From: Gammaproteobacteria bacterium RIFCSPHIGHO2_12_FULL_37_14
GTDB taxonomy: Bacteria; Pseudomonadota; Gammaproteobacteria; DSM-16500
NCBI GenBank assembly: GCA_001801485.1
Contig: MGXV01000028.1
Coordinates: forward strand, 1-64,000
Length of the DNA: 64,000 bases
Direction: 5' to 3'
Part shown: positions 8,144-15,633 of the stretch, piece after piece
Layout of the letters: the number at the start of each line of letters is the position of its first letter
Position numbering within the stretch: position 1 is the first letter of the stretch
Notes under the pieces: generated by a model
The model's input: the letters and a program-made list of their open reading frames with translations, nothing else
Told to the model about the DNA's origin: nothing
Databases searched by the model: none
Program-made: the position numbers and the translations under genes

Positions 8144-11098
8144 TTATCCCCGTCGTTTGTTGGACGAACCATTTTTTGAATCAACTTGTGCTATTAATTT
8201 AGCTGCCTTATCCAAATATACCTCGCGTCTTGATTTCCAAAAACAAAATGTACCAATTTTTGCACCACGAACAGCCACATAAATACCTCCTGAGAGAATC
8301 GCAAGCACGATTCGTTTGAATTTTTTACTGCGATAATCATCTTTAAATGAATTCATGGAATTATTCGTATTAAACGCATTTTTAAATTTATTCAAACTAT
8401 CATTTACATCAGAAAAACGTAAATTTTTTGCAAGTAAATCAATTTCCTTAAATTTTTCTTGTTGATTCCGAGATGTCAAATAATTTAAATAACTCATACA
8501 TTCGGATTCTAGTTTTAAAATAGTATTTACTTTATTTAAATAATTACTTACTTCTTGATTAGAGATTTGACTATATGATATTTTAGACGGATGAATTGTA
8601 CATTTATCTAATTCTTTAACTAAAAATTCAATCGCCTTTAAAGAGGTTTTATTATTAATATGATTAATTGCTAAAATAACATCAGCTCCATTGTCTACAT
8701 ACTTGGCAAGATCTGATAAATTATTTAAACCTACTTGAATAGCATGGTTCAATTTGGCAGTAACAAGTTGCCTACTAATATTGTAATCTAATATCTCGTG
8801 AAAACATTTTCTACCCTCTAATTTATCGCATTTTTTACGCATATACTTTAAACTCTGCTCCCAAATAGCATATTCATCATTCGATTTAGGTTTGTAGCCT
8901 TTAATTTTTAATGCCTGCAATAATCCTGCCAACATAATTTGCTCTTCAACTGTTGGATTGTTTTGTCTGCTATCCATTTCGGTTATTCTTGCCTTAAGAG
9001 TAGTAGCAAGCTTTTTCATATTTAAATTGAAAGCAAAATAGAGCTCAGAACCTTCAATAAGAATATCAATCTTGTCTGAAGCAGAAGGAGAAATTCGGTA
9101 ATATGGCCCACAATCCGTCCAAGTAGTGTTAAAATGTCCAAAGGCACCTCGATGTTCTAAATGTTTACCGATAACACGAGCAAACGATGAGGCTTGACTG
9201 CCATAGACAAATAAACCTCTCTCATCATCGGTAATATTGTGCGGATGAGGAATAATTTTAGATTGCTGCAATCCCATATTTTCAAAGAAATCCCTTAAAT
9301 ATTTTCCGTTTCTAAAATGATGTTCTTTAATTGATTCTAATACTTTTCCTGAATGTATATTGATATATGAGCCAATTTTCATATCTAAATTTTCTGATAA
9401 TTCAGATGTTGCTTTTTTTTCAAATTCGGCAATTAATGATTTTGAATAATTTGTAACATCAACTATGCCAAAAATACGACCATAATGTAATTGTTCTGAA
9501 TGCAAAGCACCAAATTTTTGATGGCTTTCATGAACTAATATAGAGAGTTTTCCATTAACTATATATTTTTTTAAATCCTCATCAATTTTAAAATGTCTAT
9601 ACATGGCAGATGTGGCATCAATAATTATTGTTGTTGGCTTTAATCCATCCGATCCGCTTCTTTCAATTAACGATCTAATAAATTTATTGATATCAAGTCC
9701 AGGATGAATCCCAGTCCAAACAGTAGGCCCCCCAGAAATGAGATAAATATCATTAGTAGAATCTTTTAGATTGATTTTCGTTAACTCAAGATTTTTAAAT
9801 TCGAAATAAAGATCGCCTTCTTGTATTACTGCAGTCCTTCCATTTTGGTAAGCTTTTTGAGCAAGACTACAAGTCAATATCAAAGCATTGGTGCCTGAAT
9901 TTGCAGGCAATGCTATATATTGATATTGAGAATTTTGCTTGGGAGATGGCAAATCAAATGCTGAAATAGCATTATCTATTGCTTCTTGTTTAAACTCTTT
10001 AAAAGTAACATCCAGGACATTTTTTGATAAAAGCATTGATATTTCATGAATGATACAATACATGATAAACGCAAATCGATCGTAATCGTACCGATTATTT
10101 AATGCCGAATCAATAAATAACGATATTCTATTAATCACATTTTTATTTATCTTAACATCATTAGGAATATCATTAACCAAATTAAATAAACATGCTGCTA
10201 AATGATGTGTTGGTATTTTTTCTGATTTGCTAATGGAGATTAGCTTTGATAAGCGATTACGATTTTTTAAAGTCGCTAAATTATTAGGTAAGTATTTTTT
10301 GGCATGTTTAAATTCGCTATTAATTTCTATAGGCGGGGTGTGATTTTCATCTATTGTATTGATAGCAATTTGCCACAGCGATGCTTTTACTCCAAGCCCA
10401 GCAACTGTTTTGGAGAAATTAGATTCTAGTAATCCTACGATTGCCAGCACCTTTTTGATAAAGAAAAATCTTTCGTCATTTTTTTTAATTTTAATGAAAC
10501 CAAGTTTACTGTTTTCTTTTTTTAAAATCGTAATGTTTTGCTCGTGTTTTGGTGCATATTGATGAATAATATCTTCAACTATACTTAAATTTGATATCGT
10601 AATAGGAATATAGGTGTATGATTTTAAATCTGGATTTATTTCATAGGATGGGATGATGCTTTTTAATTCTTCAGCAATGGTATAGGTAGGATCAGTTCTA
10701 TAATAGAGGGCTTCTGGATGGATGAATGGGTTTTTTGGGATAAATGTAGGAACGCGAATTTGTTTATGTGGAGCTAATGTTTTTCCAAACATCATCTGAG
10801 ATAAATGTTTAGTCTCAGGATCATCATCATGCATTTTTATGTAAATTTCGTAAGAATTTTTAAAAAAAGATTTTTGAAATTTGTACTTCCTCCAGGTTTC
10901 TTGTATTTTTTTAACCGAAGCAATCTCCTTTTCAACCGAAGCAATCTCCTTTATTCTTTTCTGTTTTTCACTCTCTTCTTCTCCGTTTTTATTTTGATAT
11001 TGATTCAAAGACTCTATTTGAGTTGATCGCTCTAATGGAGGTAGTTGACATTCTTTTTCAAGATACTTTAATAACTTATCCACTATAGAATACGGCAT
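8144..11098 (-). CDS. 984-aa PLP-fold (aminotransferase-like) protein with N-terminal IQ motif, candidate effector
   Basis: The central region has the signature points of a fold-type I PLP enzyme. PANSGTNALILTCSLAQ at ~397-413 would bind the PLP phosphate, the Asp in IIIDATSAMY (~493) would bind the pyridine nitrogen, and the Lys in HESHQKFGALHS (~526) would form the Schiff base. Around it are extra domains not seen in metabolic aminotransferases. Residues 48-80 are a charged coiled coil with KIQETWRKYKFQK, resembling a calmodulin-binding IQ motif. A helical, perhaps ankyrin-like region lies at ~770-830, and a hydrophobic segment lies near 945-965 before a basic tail. Size, eukaryote-like motif and neighbourhood suggest a translocated effector; the reaction is unknown. 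GAGGGG precedes the ATG. Confidence 0.75.
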   Translation of the reverse strand: MPYSIVDKLLKYLEKECQLPPLERSTQIESLNQYQNKNGEEESEKQKRIKEIASVEKEIASVKKIQETWRKYKFQKSFFKNSYEIYIKMHDDDPETKHLSQMMFGKTLAPHKQIRVPTFIPKNPFIHPEALYYRTDPTYTIAEELKSIIPSYEINPDLKSYTYIPITISNLSIVEDIIHQYAPKHEQNITILKKENSKLGFIKIKKNDERFFFIKKVLAIVGLLESNFSKTVAGLGVKASLWQIAINTIDENHTPPIEINSEFKHAKKYLPNNLATLKNRNRLSKLISISKSEKIPTHHLAACLFNLVNDIPNDVKINKNVINRISLFIDSALNNRYDYDRFAFIMYCIIHEISMLLSKNVLDVTFKEFKQEAIDNAISAFDLPSPKQNSQYQYIALPANSGTNALILTCSLAQKAYQNGRTAVIQEGDLYFEFKNLELTKINLKDSTNDIYLISGGPTVWTGIHPGLDINKFIRSLIERSGSDGLKPTTIIIDATSAMYRHFKIDEDLKKYIVNGKLSILVHESHQKFGALHSEQLHYGRIFGIVDVTNYSKSLIAEFEKKATSELSENLDMKIGSYINIHSGKVLESIKEHHFRNGKYLRDFFENMGLQQSKIIPHPHNITDDERGLFVYGSQASSFARVIGKHLEHRGAFGHFNTTWTDCGPYYRISPSASDKIDILIEGSELYFAFNLNMKKLATTLKARITEMDSRQNNPTVEEQIMLAGLLQALKIKGYKPKSNDEYAIWEQSLKYMRKKCDKLEGRKCFHEILDYNISRQLVTAKLNHAIQVGLNNLSDLAKYVDNGADVILAINHINNKTSLKAIEFLVKELDKCTIHPSKISYSQISNQEVSNYLNKVNTILKLESECMSYLNYLTSRNQQEKFKEIDLLAKNLRFSDVNDSLNKFKNAFNTNNSMNSFKDDYRSKKFKRIVLAILSGGIYVAVRGAKIGTFCFWKSRREVYLDKAAKLIAQVDSKNGSSNKRRG
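10913..10953 (-). repeat. 21-bp in-frame tandem duplication
   Basis: The unit AACCGAAGCAATCTCCTTT(TC) occurs twice in direct succession on the plus strand. On the coding strand it gives the repeated peptide KEIASVEKEIASVKK (about residues 50-64), directly before the IQ-like motif. It lengthens the N-terminal coiled coil by one heptad of 7 residues without breaking the frame. Confidence 0.6.
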
Positions 11099-11179
11099 TA
11101 GCCCCTCGTTTTCGATTTGTACTTTTTTTAATTAAGATGAACTATTTGTTTTTTTTAGTTTTTTTAAGCTATGTTCAAT

Positions 11180-11201
11180 AGTATAGTGATATAAGATTAA
11201 G
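11180..11201 (-). promoter_or_regulatory. possible PmrA-type promoter of the PLP-fold gene
   Basis: On the minus strand CTTAATCTT (from 11201) is followed so that CTTAA and a -10 box TATACT (11180-11185) are separated by 11 bp. This is nearly the same spacing as in the two stronger PmrA-like promoters at 17255 and 21660. The expected second half-site 11 bp further upstream reads only TCTAAGACT, a poor match. The leader to the ATG at 11098 would be about 75 nt. Confidence 0.35.
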
Positions 11202-11316
11202 ATAGTCTTAGAAAATAAGAGGAGATTAAGTGGTTGAAAATTAAAGTATTTGTTATCCATTCGTCCTTCTTACGCGTAAATGTTTTGCATCTCGTTTCCA
11301 GTTCCTGCAGCCTTGA

Positions 11317-11472
11317 ACGCAGCTTGCAGATTTGCTGCACTACGCTCTCTTGATAATTGGTATTATCACTCTTATTGGATGCGGGGGATTCGCAGCACAT
11401 ATAGCAACCAATCATAAGGCTCAATCTGATGTTGTTTGCATGTATCAACTAACTATAAAAAGGTACAAGTAA
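11317..11472 (+). pseudogene. possible remnant of a small membrane protein gene
   Basis: On the plus strand a frame without an ATG runs into a strongly hydrophobic stretch, LLIIGIITLIGCGGFAAHIA, then a short polar tail ending at TAA (11470-11472). It looks like the C-terminal transmembrane helix of a lost gene, but it is short and unidentifiable. The rest of the 420-bp gap between the PLP-fold gene and the gene at 11521 holds only the possible promoter at 11180. Confidence 0.2.
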
Positions 11473-11520
11473 TAGCCAGTAGACGCTATTATGTGCTAAT
11501 ATATCGCTAAAATTATTTTA

Positions 11521-12030
11521 ATGATGGTATTTAAACCAGTGAATAATAGACTATTTTCTACTGAGAGCATTAAACAAAGCCAAGATTATCAAAATGCCTT
11601 TAAACATCTAGTTGCTAGAGATTCAGCCACTCCTGAAAACATTAATTTATTGGAAAGCTTTGCTCATGATCCCTATCTGGGTTTAGCACAAATCATACTA
11701 AAATCATCAGATTTATTTAATGAAAAAAACCTAAAGTTAATCACAAAGGATTTGGAAGCAAATTTTCACTATCAAGCAGTTAATTTAGCAGAAGCATTAG
11801 TGCTAGTAAAAAGTTTTAGGCTAAAACCTGAAACGCAAGAAGAATTGTTAAAACACGCTTCAGCAGGACTTATTAATATCTTAAAAAAACTAGATGATAT
11901 GAATGATGAGTTAGTAAATAGGATCGCAAATTTAAAGATTGAATTTAACTCCTTAGTTCGTATAGCTAAGCTTTTAGAAAATAAATTTTCAGCACATCAA
12001 AATTACATTAAAATAGTATCGCTAAAATAA
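11521..12030 (+). CDS. hypothetical protein, first gene of a three-gene overlapping group
   Basis: A 169-aa soluble helical protein that I do not recognise. No motif, signal peptide or membrane segment is visible. Its stop codon overlaps the ATG of the next frame as TAATG, the arrangement used for translational re-initiation. The two frames may instead be one effector-like gene split by a frameshift close to 12013-12030. In favour of separate genes, the second frame has its own in-frame stop a few codons upstream of its ATG. The words TATCGCTAAAAT occur just before both start codons. No Shine-Dalgarno sequence precedes this ATG. Confidence 0.55.
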   Translation: MMVFKPVNNRLFSTESIKQSQDYQNAFKHLVARDSATPENINLLESFAHDPYLGLAQIILKSSDLFNEKNLKLITKDLEANFHYQAVNLAEALVLVKSFRLKPETQEELLKHASAGLINILKKLDDMNDELVNRIANLKIEFNSLVRIAKLLENKFSAHQNYIKIVSLK

Positions 12031-12536
12031 TGCACATCTCTCCTGAGGGGAAAACGACTTCACTGCATGTCTTGGCGATCAAATATCCAAGCTATTTTAC
12101 AGATTTTTTTTCAATTATGAGTAAAAATACAGCCTTCATAAAATCATTTTCTAAAATTTTAGAAGCGAAAAATGATCTTGGATATCCAGCTTGGCCACTC
12201 TTACATCTCATTATAAAAAATGCTTCTTGTTGTTTACCACAGCTTATTTTGTTAGCCAAAGGAAACAAAGAAATTATGCAAGCAATCCATAGATTGATGT
12301 CAATGGATGTAACTATAAAATGGACAGATGGAAGTAATTCAACCATGAATGGGTTTGAACTACTTGGTCAGTCTGCATCAGATTATGAAGCGCGATTTCA
12401 TGAATTATTTGCACTCGCAAAGTCATCTCTTGCAAATATGAATACCCTATTTCACAAAAAATATTCTCCATTAAATTCTGATTTTGCTTCCCAAAAGGAA
12501 AATTTCAATGCCAAAAATTATATTGCCACCTGTTAA
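12030..12536 (+). CDS. hypothetical protein, coupled to the upstream gene
   Basis: A 168-aa helical protein of unknown family. Segments such as PAWPLLHLIIKNASCCLPQL resemble a degenerate helical-repeat (ankyrin-like) unit, but one copy is not enough to assign it. It starts inside the stop codon of the preceding frame (TAATG) and its last 29 bp overlap the APH-like gene, so the three genes were probably translated from one transcript. It could be the second half of a single frameshifted gene together with 11521-12030. Confidence 0.5.
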   Translation: MHISPEGKTTSLHVLAIKYPSYFTDFFSIMSKNTAFIKSFSKILEAKNDLGYPAWPLLHLIIKNASCCLPQLILLAKGNKEIMQAIHRLMSMDVTIKWTDGSNSTMNGFELLGQSASDYEARFHELFALAKSSLANMNTLFHKKYSPLNSDFASQKENFNAKNYIATC

Positions 12537-13458
12537 TTCATTCGAAGAATATGAAAAATTCAAGTTATCAAACGATATGCTCGAAAGCGCAGCAAAGGAG
12601 ATTATTGCATATCATCATCTTCCTGATGACTCTCTTTCGCTTTTCGAAGGAACCAATATTGTCTTTGCCTACGGAAATAGAGTCATAAAAATTTATCCAC
12701 CTGTGCACCAAGATCACTTCCAAAATGAAGTGCTAGTTATGAAGCATCTCAAAAATAAACTTTCAGTAAAAACCCCTGAAATAGAATACGAAGGGACGAT
12801 ATCAGGTTGGCCCTATATTGTGATGAATCGACTTGATGGAGTGCTTTTAGAAGGCCTGTGGGAAAAATTGGATGAGACAAATAAAATTACTATAATTCAT
12901 GAATTAGGTTCTTTAATACGAGAGGTTCATTCGTTGTCTACTGATGGACTTGAAGCTATTGATTGCCATTGGACACAATTCATTTCCCAGCAGATAAATC
13001 AATGCGTAGCGCAACATCACGCTACAAAACTTCCTGAAGCATTATTAAGTCAAATTCCTAATTATTTAGCTACTGTTAAAGCGTTCCTACCTGTTATCAA
13101 AAAGCCCGTGCTTTTAACCGGCGAATACACACCAATGAATTTTCTGGTAACGCAAAAGCTTGGCATTTGGCATATTGACGGATTGATAGACTTTGGTGAC
13201 TGCATGCTAGGATTATCCGAATATGATTTATTAGGCCCTGGAGTTTTTTTGATTCAAGGGGATAAAAAATTGTTAAAAGAATTTCTATTAGCTTATGGTT
13301 ATACGTCTGGAAACATCACACCCTTATTAAGCCGACAATTAACTGCTTTAATGCTACTACATCGCTATAGCAATTTAGGCGTACAGATTAGAATATCTAA
13401 TTGGAAGAATAAGGTAAGCAGCCTGAGTGACCTTGAGAAATTAGTTTGGGGATTTTAA
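12508..13458 (+). CDS. aminoglycoside phosphotransferase-family kinase, divergent active site
   Basis: Small-molecule kinase of the APH/choline-kinase fold, 316 aa. Visible elements: the nucleotide-binding N lobe with NIVFAYGNRVIKIYP (~residues 48-62), the hinge segment WPYIVMNRLDGVLLEG (~102-117), and the C-lobe IDFGD metal-binding motif (~225-229). Where typical members have HGDxxxxN, this protein has TGEYTPMN (~204-211). His is replaced by Thr and the catalytic Asp by Glu, with the Asn kept, so activity may be altered or the substrate class different. The ATG at 12508 is preferred over the one at 12484 because AAAGGA stands 8 bp upstream. A role in antibiotic resistance is not implied by the fold alone. 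Confidence 0.75.
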   Translation: MPKIILPPVNSFEEYEKFKLSNDMLESAAKEIIAYHHLPDDSLSLFEGTNIVFAYGNRVIKIYPPVHQDHFQNEVLVMKHLKNKLSVKTPEIEYEGTISGWPYIVMNRLDGVLLEGLWEKLDETNKITIIHELGSLIREVHSLSTDGLEAIDCHWTQFISQQINQCVAQHHATKLPEALLSQIPNYLATVKAFLPVIKKPVLLTGEYTPMNFLVTQKLGIWHIDGLIDFGDCMLGLSEYDLLGPGVFLIQGDKKLLKEFLLAYGYTSGNITPLLSRQLTALMLLHRYSNLGVQIRISNWKNKVSSLSDLEKLVWGF

Positions 13459-13573
13459 AACCGCAGAGTCATACCTAATCCTCAACATGGACGATCAAGA
13501 GAAAATTGTTGGCTTTTGCAAGTAGTCAAGCAGCTGGGCTGAAGCCTTAATTAGGAAAAATAATTAAAGAATT

Positions 13574-14045
13574 ATGAAAAGACATTCTATTATAAAACTT
13601 TTAATATTTATAATCGTAATTTCTACATTGTCAATTAATACTGTTTTTGCAATAGAAGTAGCAATTACAGTAGATGATTTGCCTGCAAATGGTAATCTAC
13701 CTCCCCATGTATCACGTATGGATGTTGCTAAAAAAATGCTATTCATTATCAATGGTGTTATTTAATCGAGACATTAAAAATGTCTTGCTCATACACATCA
13801 ATTTATTAACTGCGGAAATGCTTGATGAATTACTAACAAGTTATGAAAAACAAAACACACAATTTATTTCTTTGCCAGAAGCGTTGAGTGACAATGTTTA
13901 CGAAATTAATCCTAATATTGTTCGAGATAGAGCATACACTTTCCTTAATCAAGTACGCTTATCAAGAGGATTAGAAAATCCTGAAATCGTGAAAAAATTA
14001 TACGCATCCCTGCCAGAAGAAAAACTAGAAAAACTATGCACCTAA
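13574..14045 (+). pseudogene. polysaccharide deacetylase, core deleted and frameshifted
   Basis: The first frame (13574-13765) gives a signal peptide and EVAITVDDLPANGNLPPHVSR, the N-terminal NodB-type metal motif of periplasmic polysaccharide deacetylases. A second frame, open through 14045, gives FNRDIKNVLLIHINLLTAEM..LDELLTSYEKQ..FISLPEAL, the normal C-terminal part of the same family. The two join near 13755-13770 in different frames and about 130-140 residues of the catalytic core are missing. A single internal deletion explains both the gap and the frame change. The product cannot be functional. Confidence 0.8.
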
Positions 14046-14129
14046 AAACAATTTTAAAGACATTAACATTAATTACAATATTAACATTATTACATTCCTT
14101 ATTATGATTCTTTTTCTTTCTCACCGTGG

Positions 14130-14159
14130 ATCCCGTGCCTCGCTTTGCTCGCACGGGAT
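14130..14159. repeat. palindrome ATCCCGTGC...GCACGGGAT
   Basis: Perfect 9-bp arms around a 12-base loop (CTCGCTTTGCTC), more GC-rich than the surroundings and followed by GACAAATTTTTTT. The motif resembles short dispersed palindromes of intracellular bacteria. It also lies just after the deacetylase remnant, so it could serve as a terminator. The rest of 14046-14320 holds no gene that I can support. Confidence 0.5.
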
Positions 14160-14320
14160 GACAAATTTTTTTACACTTTCCCCGGACAGGTTAATTTCCT
14201 GCTGAGTAGGGTACATATCAAATAAAACATGTTCAAAACAAAAATCTTTGAAAATTAATGCTGGATAATAGATACTACTATCCCCTTAAACTAATAATTT
14301 TATTTAGAAAGAAGTGAAGA

Positions 14321-14848
14321 ATGATGAAACGATTTAATCCCGCTTTTTTTTGGACTAAACCACCAAATAAAGCACCCATCAATAAAAACGCTAACATGAC
14401 AATGGCTTTACCTGCGCTTCAAACTCATCATCAGCTTGATGCCTATCGAAAAAGTAGAGTTTTATTTGATTCCATGCTGGAAAAATTTTGGATCACTGGT
14501 CAGGAAAAATGTTCTAAGGGACAGCCTAGCCAGGCATTAGATGATTTTCAAAGTATTGTAGCTGTTTTTAAAAATGAGGAAATTTCTAATCTTACTAAAA
14601 CTCAAGCTATATTATTAGCCAATACCTATACTACAGCAGCTAATATTCTTATGGTAGGAACAGTCGAAGATGAAAACCTCGCTGCAGAATATTTGGACAA
14701 AGCCCTTGCTCTTGACCCAACATTGCAAACAGCATTAGATTTAAAACAAGCAATACTTGCTGATCATGCTATCGAACGTGAGTTGATGATTTTAGAAGAA
14801 GATGAAGAAATGGGTCTTCAGCAGAGCCCACTAACATTCGCTAAATAA
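14321..14848 (+). CDS. hypothetical protein with one TPR-like region
   Basis: A 175-aa soluble protein. Residues ~60-155 are helical, and the stretch AAEYLDKALALDPTLQTALDLKQAIL looks like a tetratricopeptide unit (the A..YLDKALALDP pattern). An earlier helix pair, KGQPSQALDDFQSIVAVF, would be a preceding unit. Such folds bind partner proteins; no partner is apparent. The C terminus is acidic (ERELMILEEDEEMG). The ATGATG start is preceded by GAAGTGAAG. It is flanked by palindromes and by a convergent membrane-protein gene. Confidence 0.6.
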   Translation: MMKRFNPAFFWTKPPNKAPINKNANMTMALPALQTHHQLDAYRKSRVLFDSMLEKFWITGQEKCSKGQPSQALDDFQSIVAVFKNEEISNLTKTQAILLANTYTTAANILMVGTVEDENLAAEYLDKALALDPTLQTALDLKQAILADHAIERELMILEEDEEMGLQQSPLTFAK

Positions 14849-14932
14849 ATGTTCCCGATATCGTTTAACCACGTCGTTTAAGCTAGACAAGATGAATGGT
14901 TAATGGAGAATGTCAAATGTATATTGCTCATC

Positions 14933-14970
14933 CTAAGCGCTGTTCTGAATTGATCGAGGATAGCGCTTAG
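14933..14970. repeat. inverted repeat CTAAGCGCT...AGCGCTTAG
   Basis: Perfect 9-bp arms with a 20-base loop, lying between two converging genes (ends at 14848 and 15009). There is no following T-run, so it is not a typical rho-independent terminator. It may be a small dispersed repeat or a bidirectional transcription barrier. Confidence 0.4.
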
Positions 14971-15008
14971 AATAATAGTTGTTGAAGGGAGTATAAAGTT
15001 ACTTTTTA

Positions 15009-15506
15009 TTACAATCTGCTATAGGTATGTGTATTGCTAGCTTCAGCTTGATTATTCTTGTTACAAAATAAAATAGCTAATATCACTAGCGGTACGCTGA
15101 GGATAGCGGATCCAACGGCTGCACTGGCAATATCATCTCCTAAAGGCAACAATGTGTCTTGAAGTAATTTTAAAACTCCAAAGCCTACTAAAGCATTTAA
15201 TAAGTCACGAGCGACAAAAAAACGCGGATCATTATTGCTTATCGTTTTAAAAAATTTACTCGTTGATTCATCCTCATAGCTAAATCTTAATCCATCAACT
15301 GCGCCCAGTACTGCGCCTGTAATCACTCCACCTACCCCTACCACATGACTAACTTCACTTATTTGTATGTCATTTAAACCAGTAGCTTTCAACATAGCTG
15401 AACCAATCGCGCCGCTGGAGGTAGCTTTTATCCCTTCTAAAACGCCACCACTTGCGGCACCTAACATCATATAGCCAAACTTTTTCATCATACGACCAAA
15501 ACTCAT
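15009..15506 (-). CDS. small membrane protein with glycine-zipper segments
   Basis: A 165-aa protein of unknown family with at least three hydrophobic, Gly/Ala-rich stretches: YMMLGAASGGVLEGI (~12-26), VVGVGGVITGAVLGAVDG (~55-72) and IASAAVGSAILSVPLVILAILF (~126-147). Regularly spaced small residues suggest tightly packed membrane helices. It has no classical signal peptide. AGGGGAA precedes the ATG. It might insert into a host or bacterial membrane, but nothing in the sequence settles this. Confidence 0.55.
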   Translation of the reverse strand: MSFGRMMKKFGYMMLGAASGGVLEGIKATSSGAIGSAMLKATGLNDIQISEVSHVVGVGGVITGAVLGAVDGLRFSYEDESTSKFFKTISNNDPRFFVARDLLNALVGFGVLKLLQDTLLPLGDDIASAAVGSAILSVPLVILAILFCNKNNQAEASNTHTYSRL

Positions 15507-15633
15507 TATGTGTCTTCCCCTTGATTTATGTTTAATAATTTATAGTGGAATAAAAAACGGATGTTAGCATGATAAGATTATAGCGACAACTTTTATGATG
15601 GATATTCTCGTCCTAGGTGATTGATCAGCAATG

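Noticed and set aside
11197..11448. Minus-strand 83-aa open frame upstream of the PLP-fold gene
   Set aside because: No recognisable sequence, no ribosome-binding site, and it overlaps the likely promoter of the PLP-fold gene and a plus-strand membrane-helix remnant.
12508..13458. Calling the APH-fold gene an antibiotic-resistance gene
   Set aside because: The catalytic loop is divergent and the fold includes many kinases unrelated to resistance.
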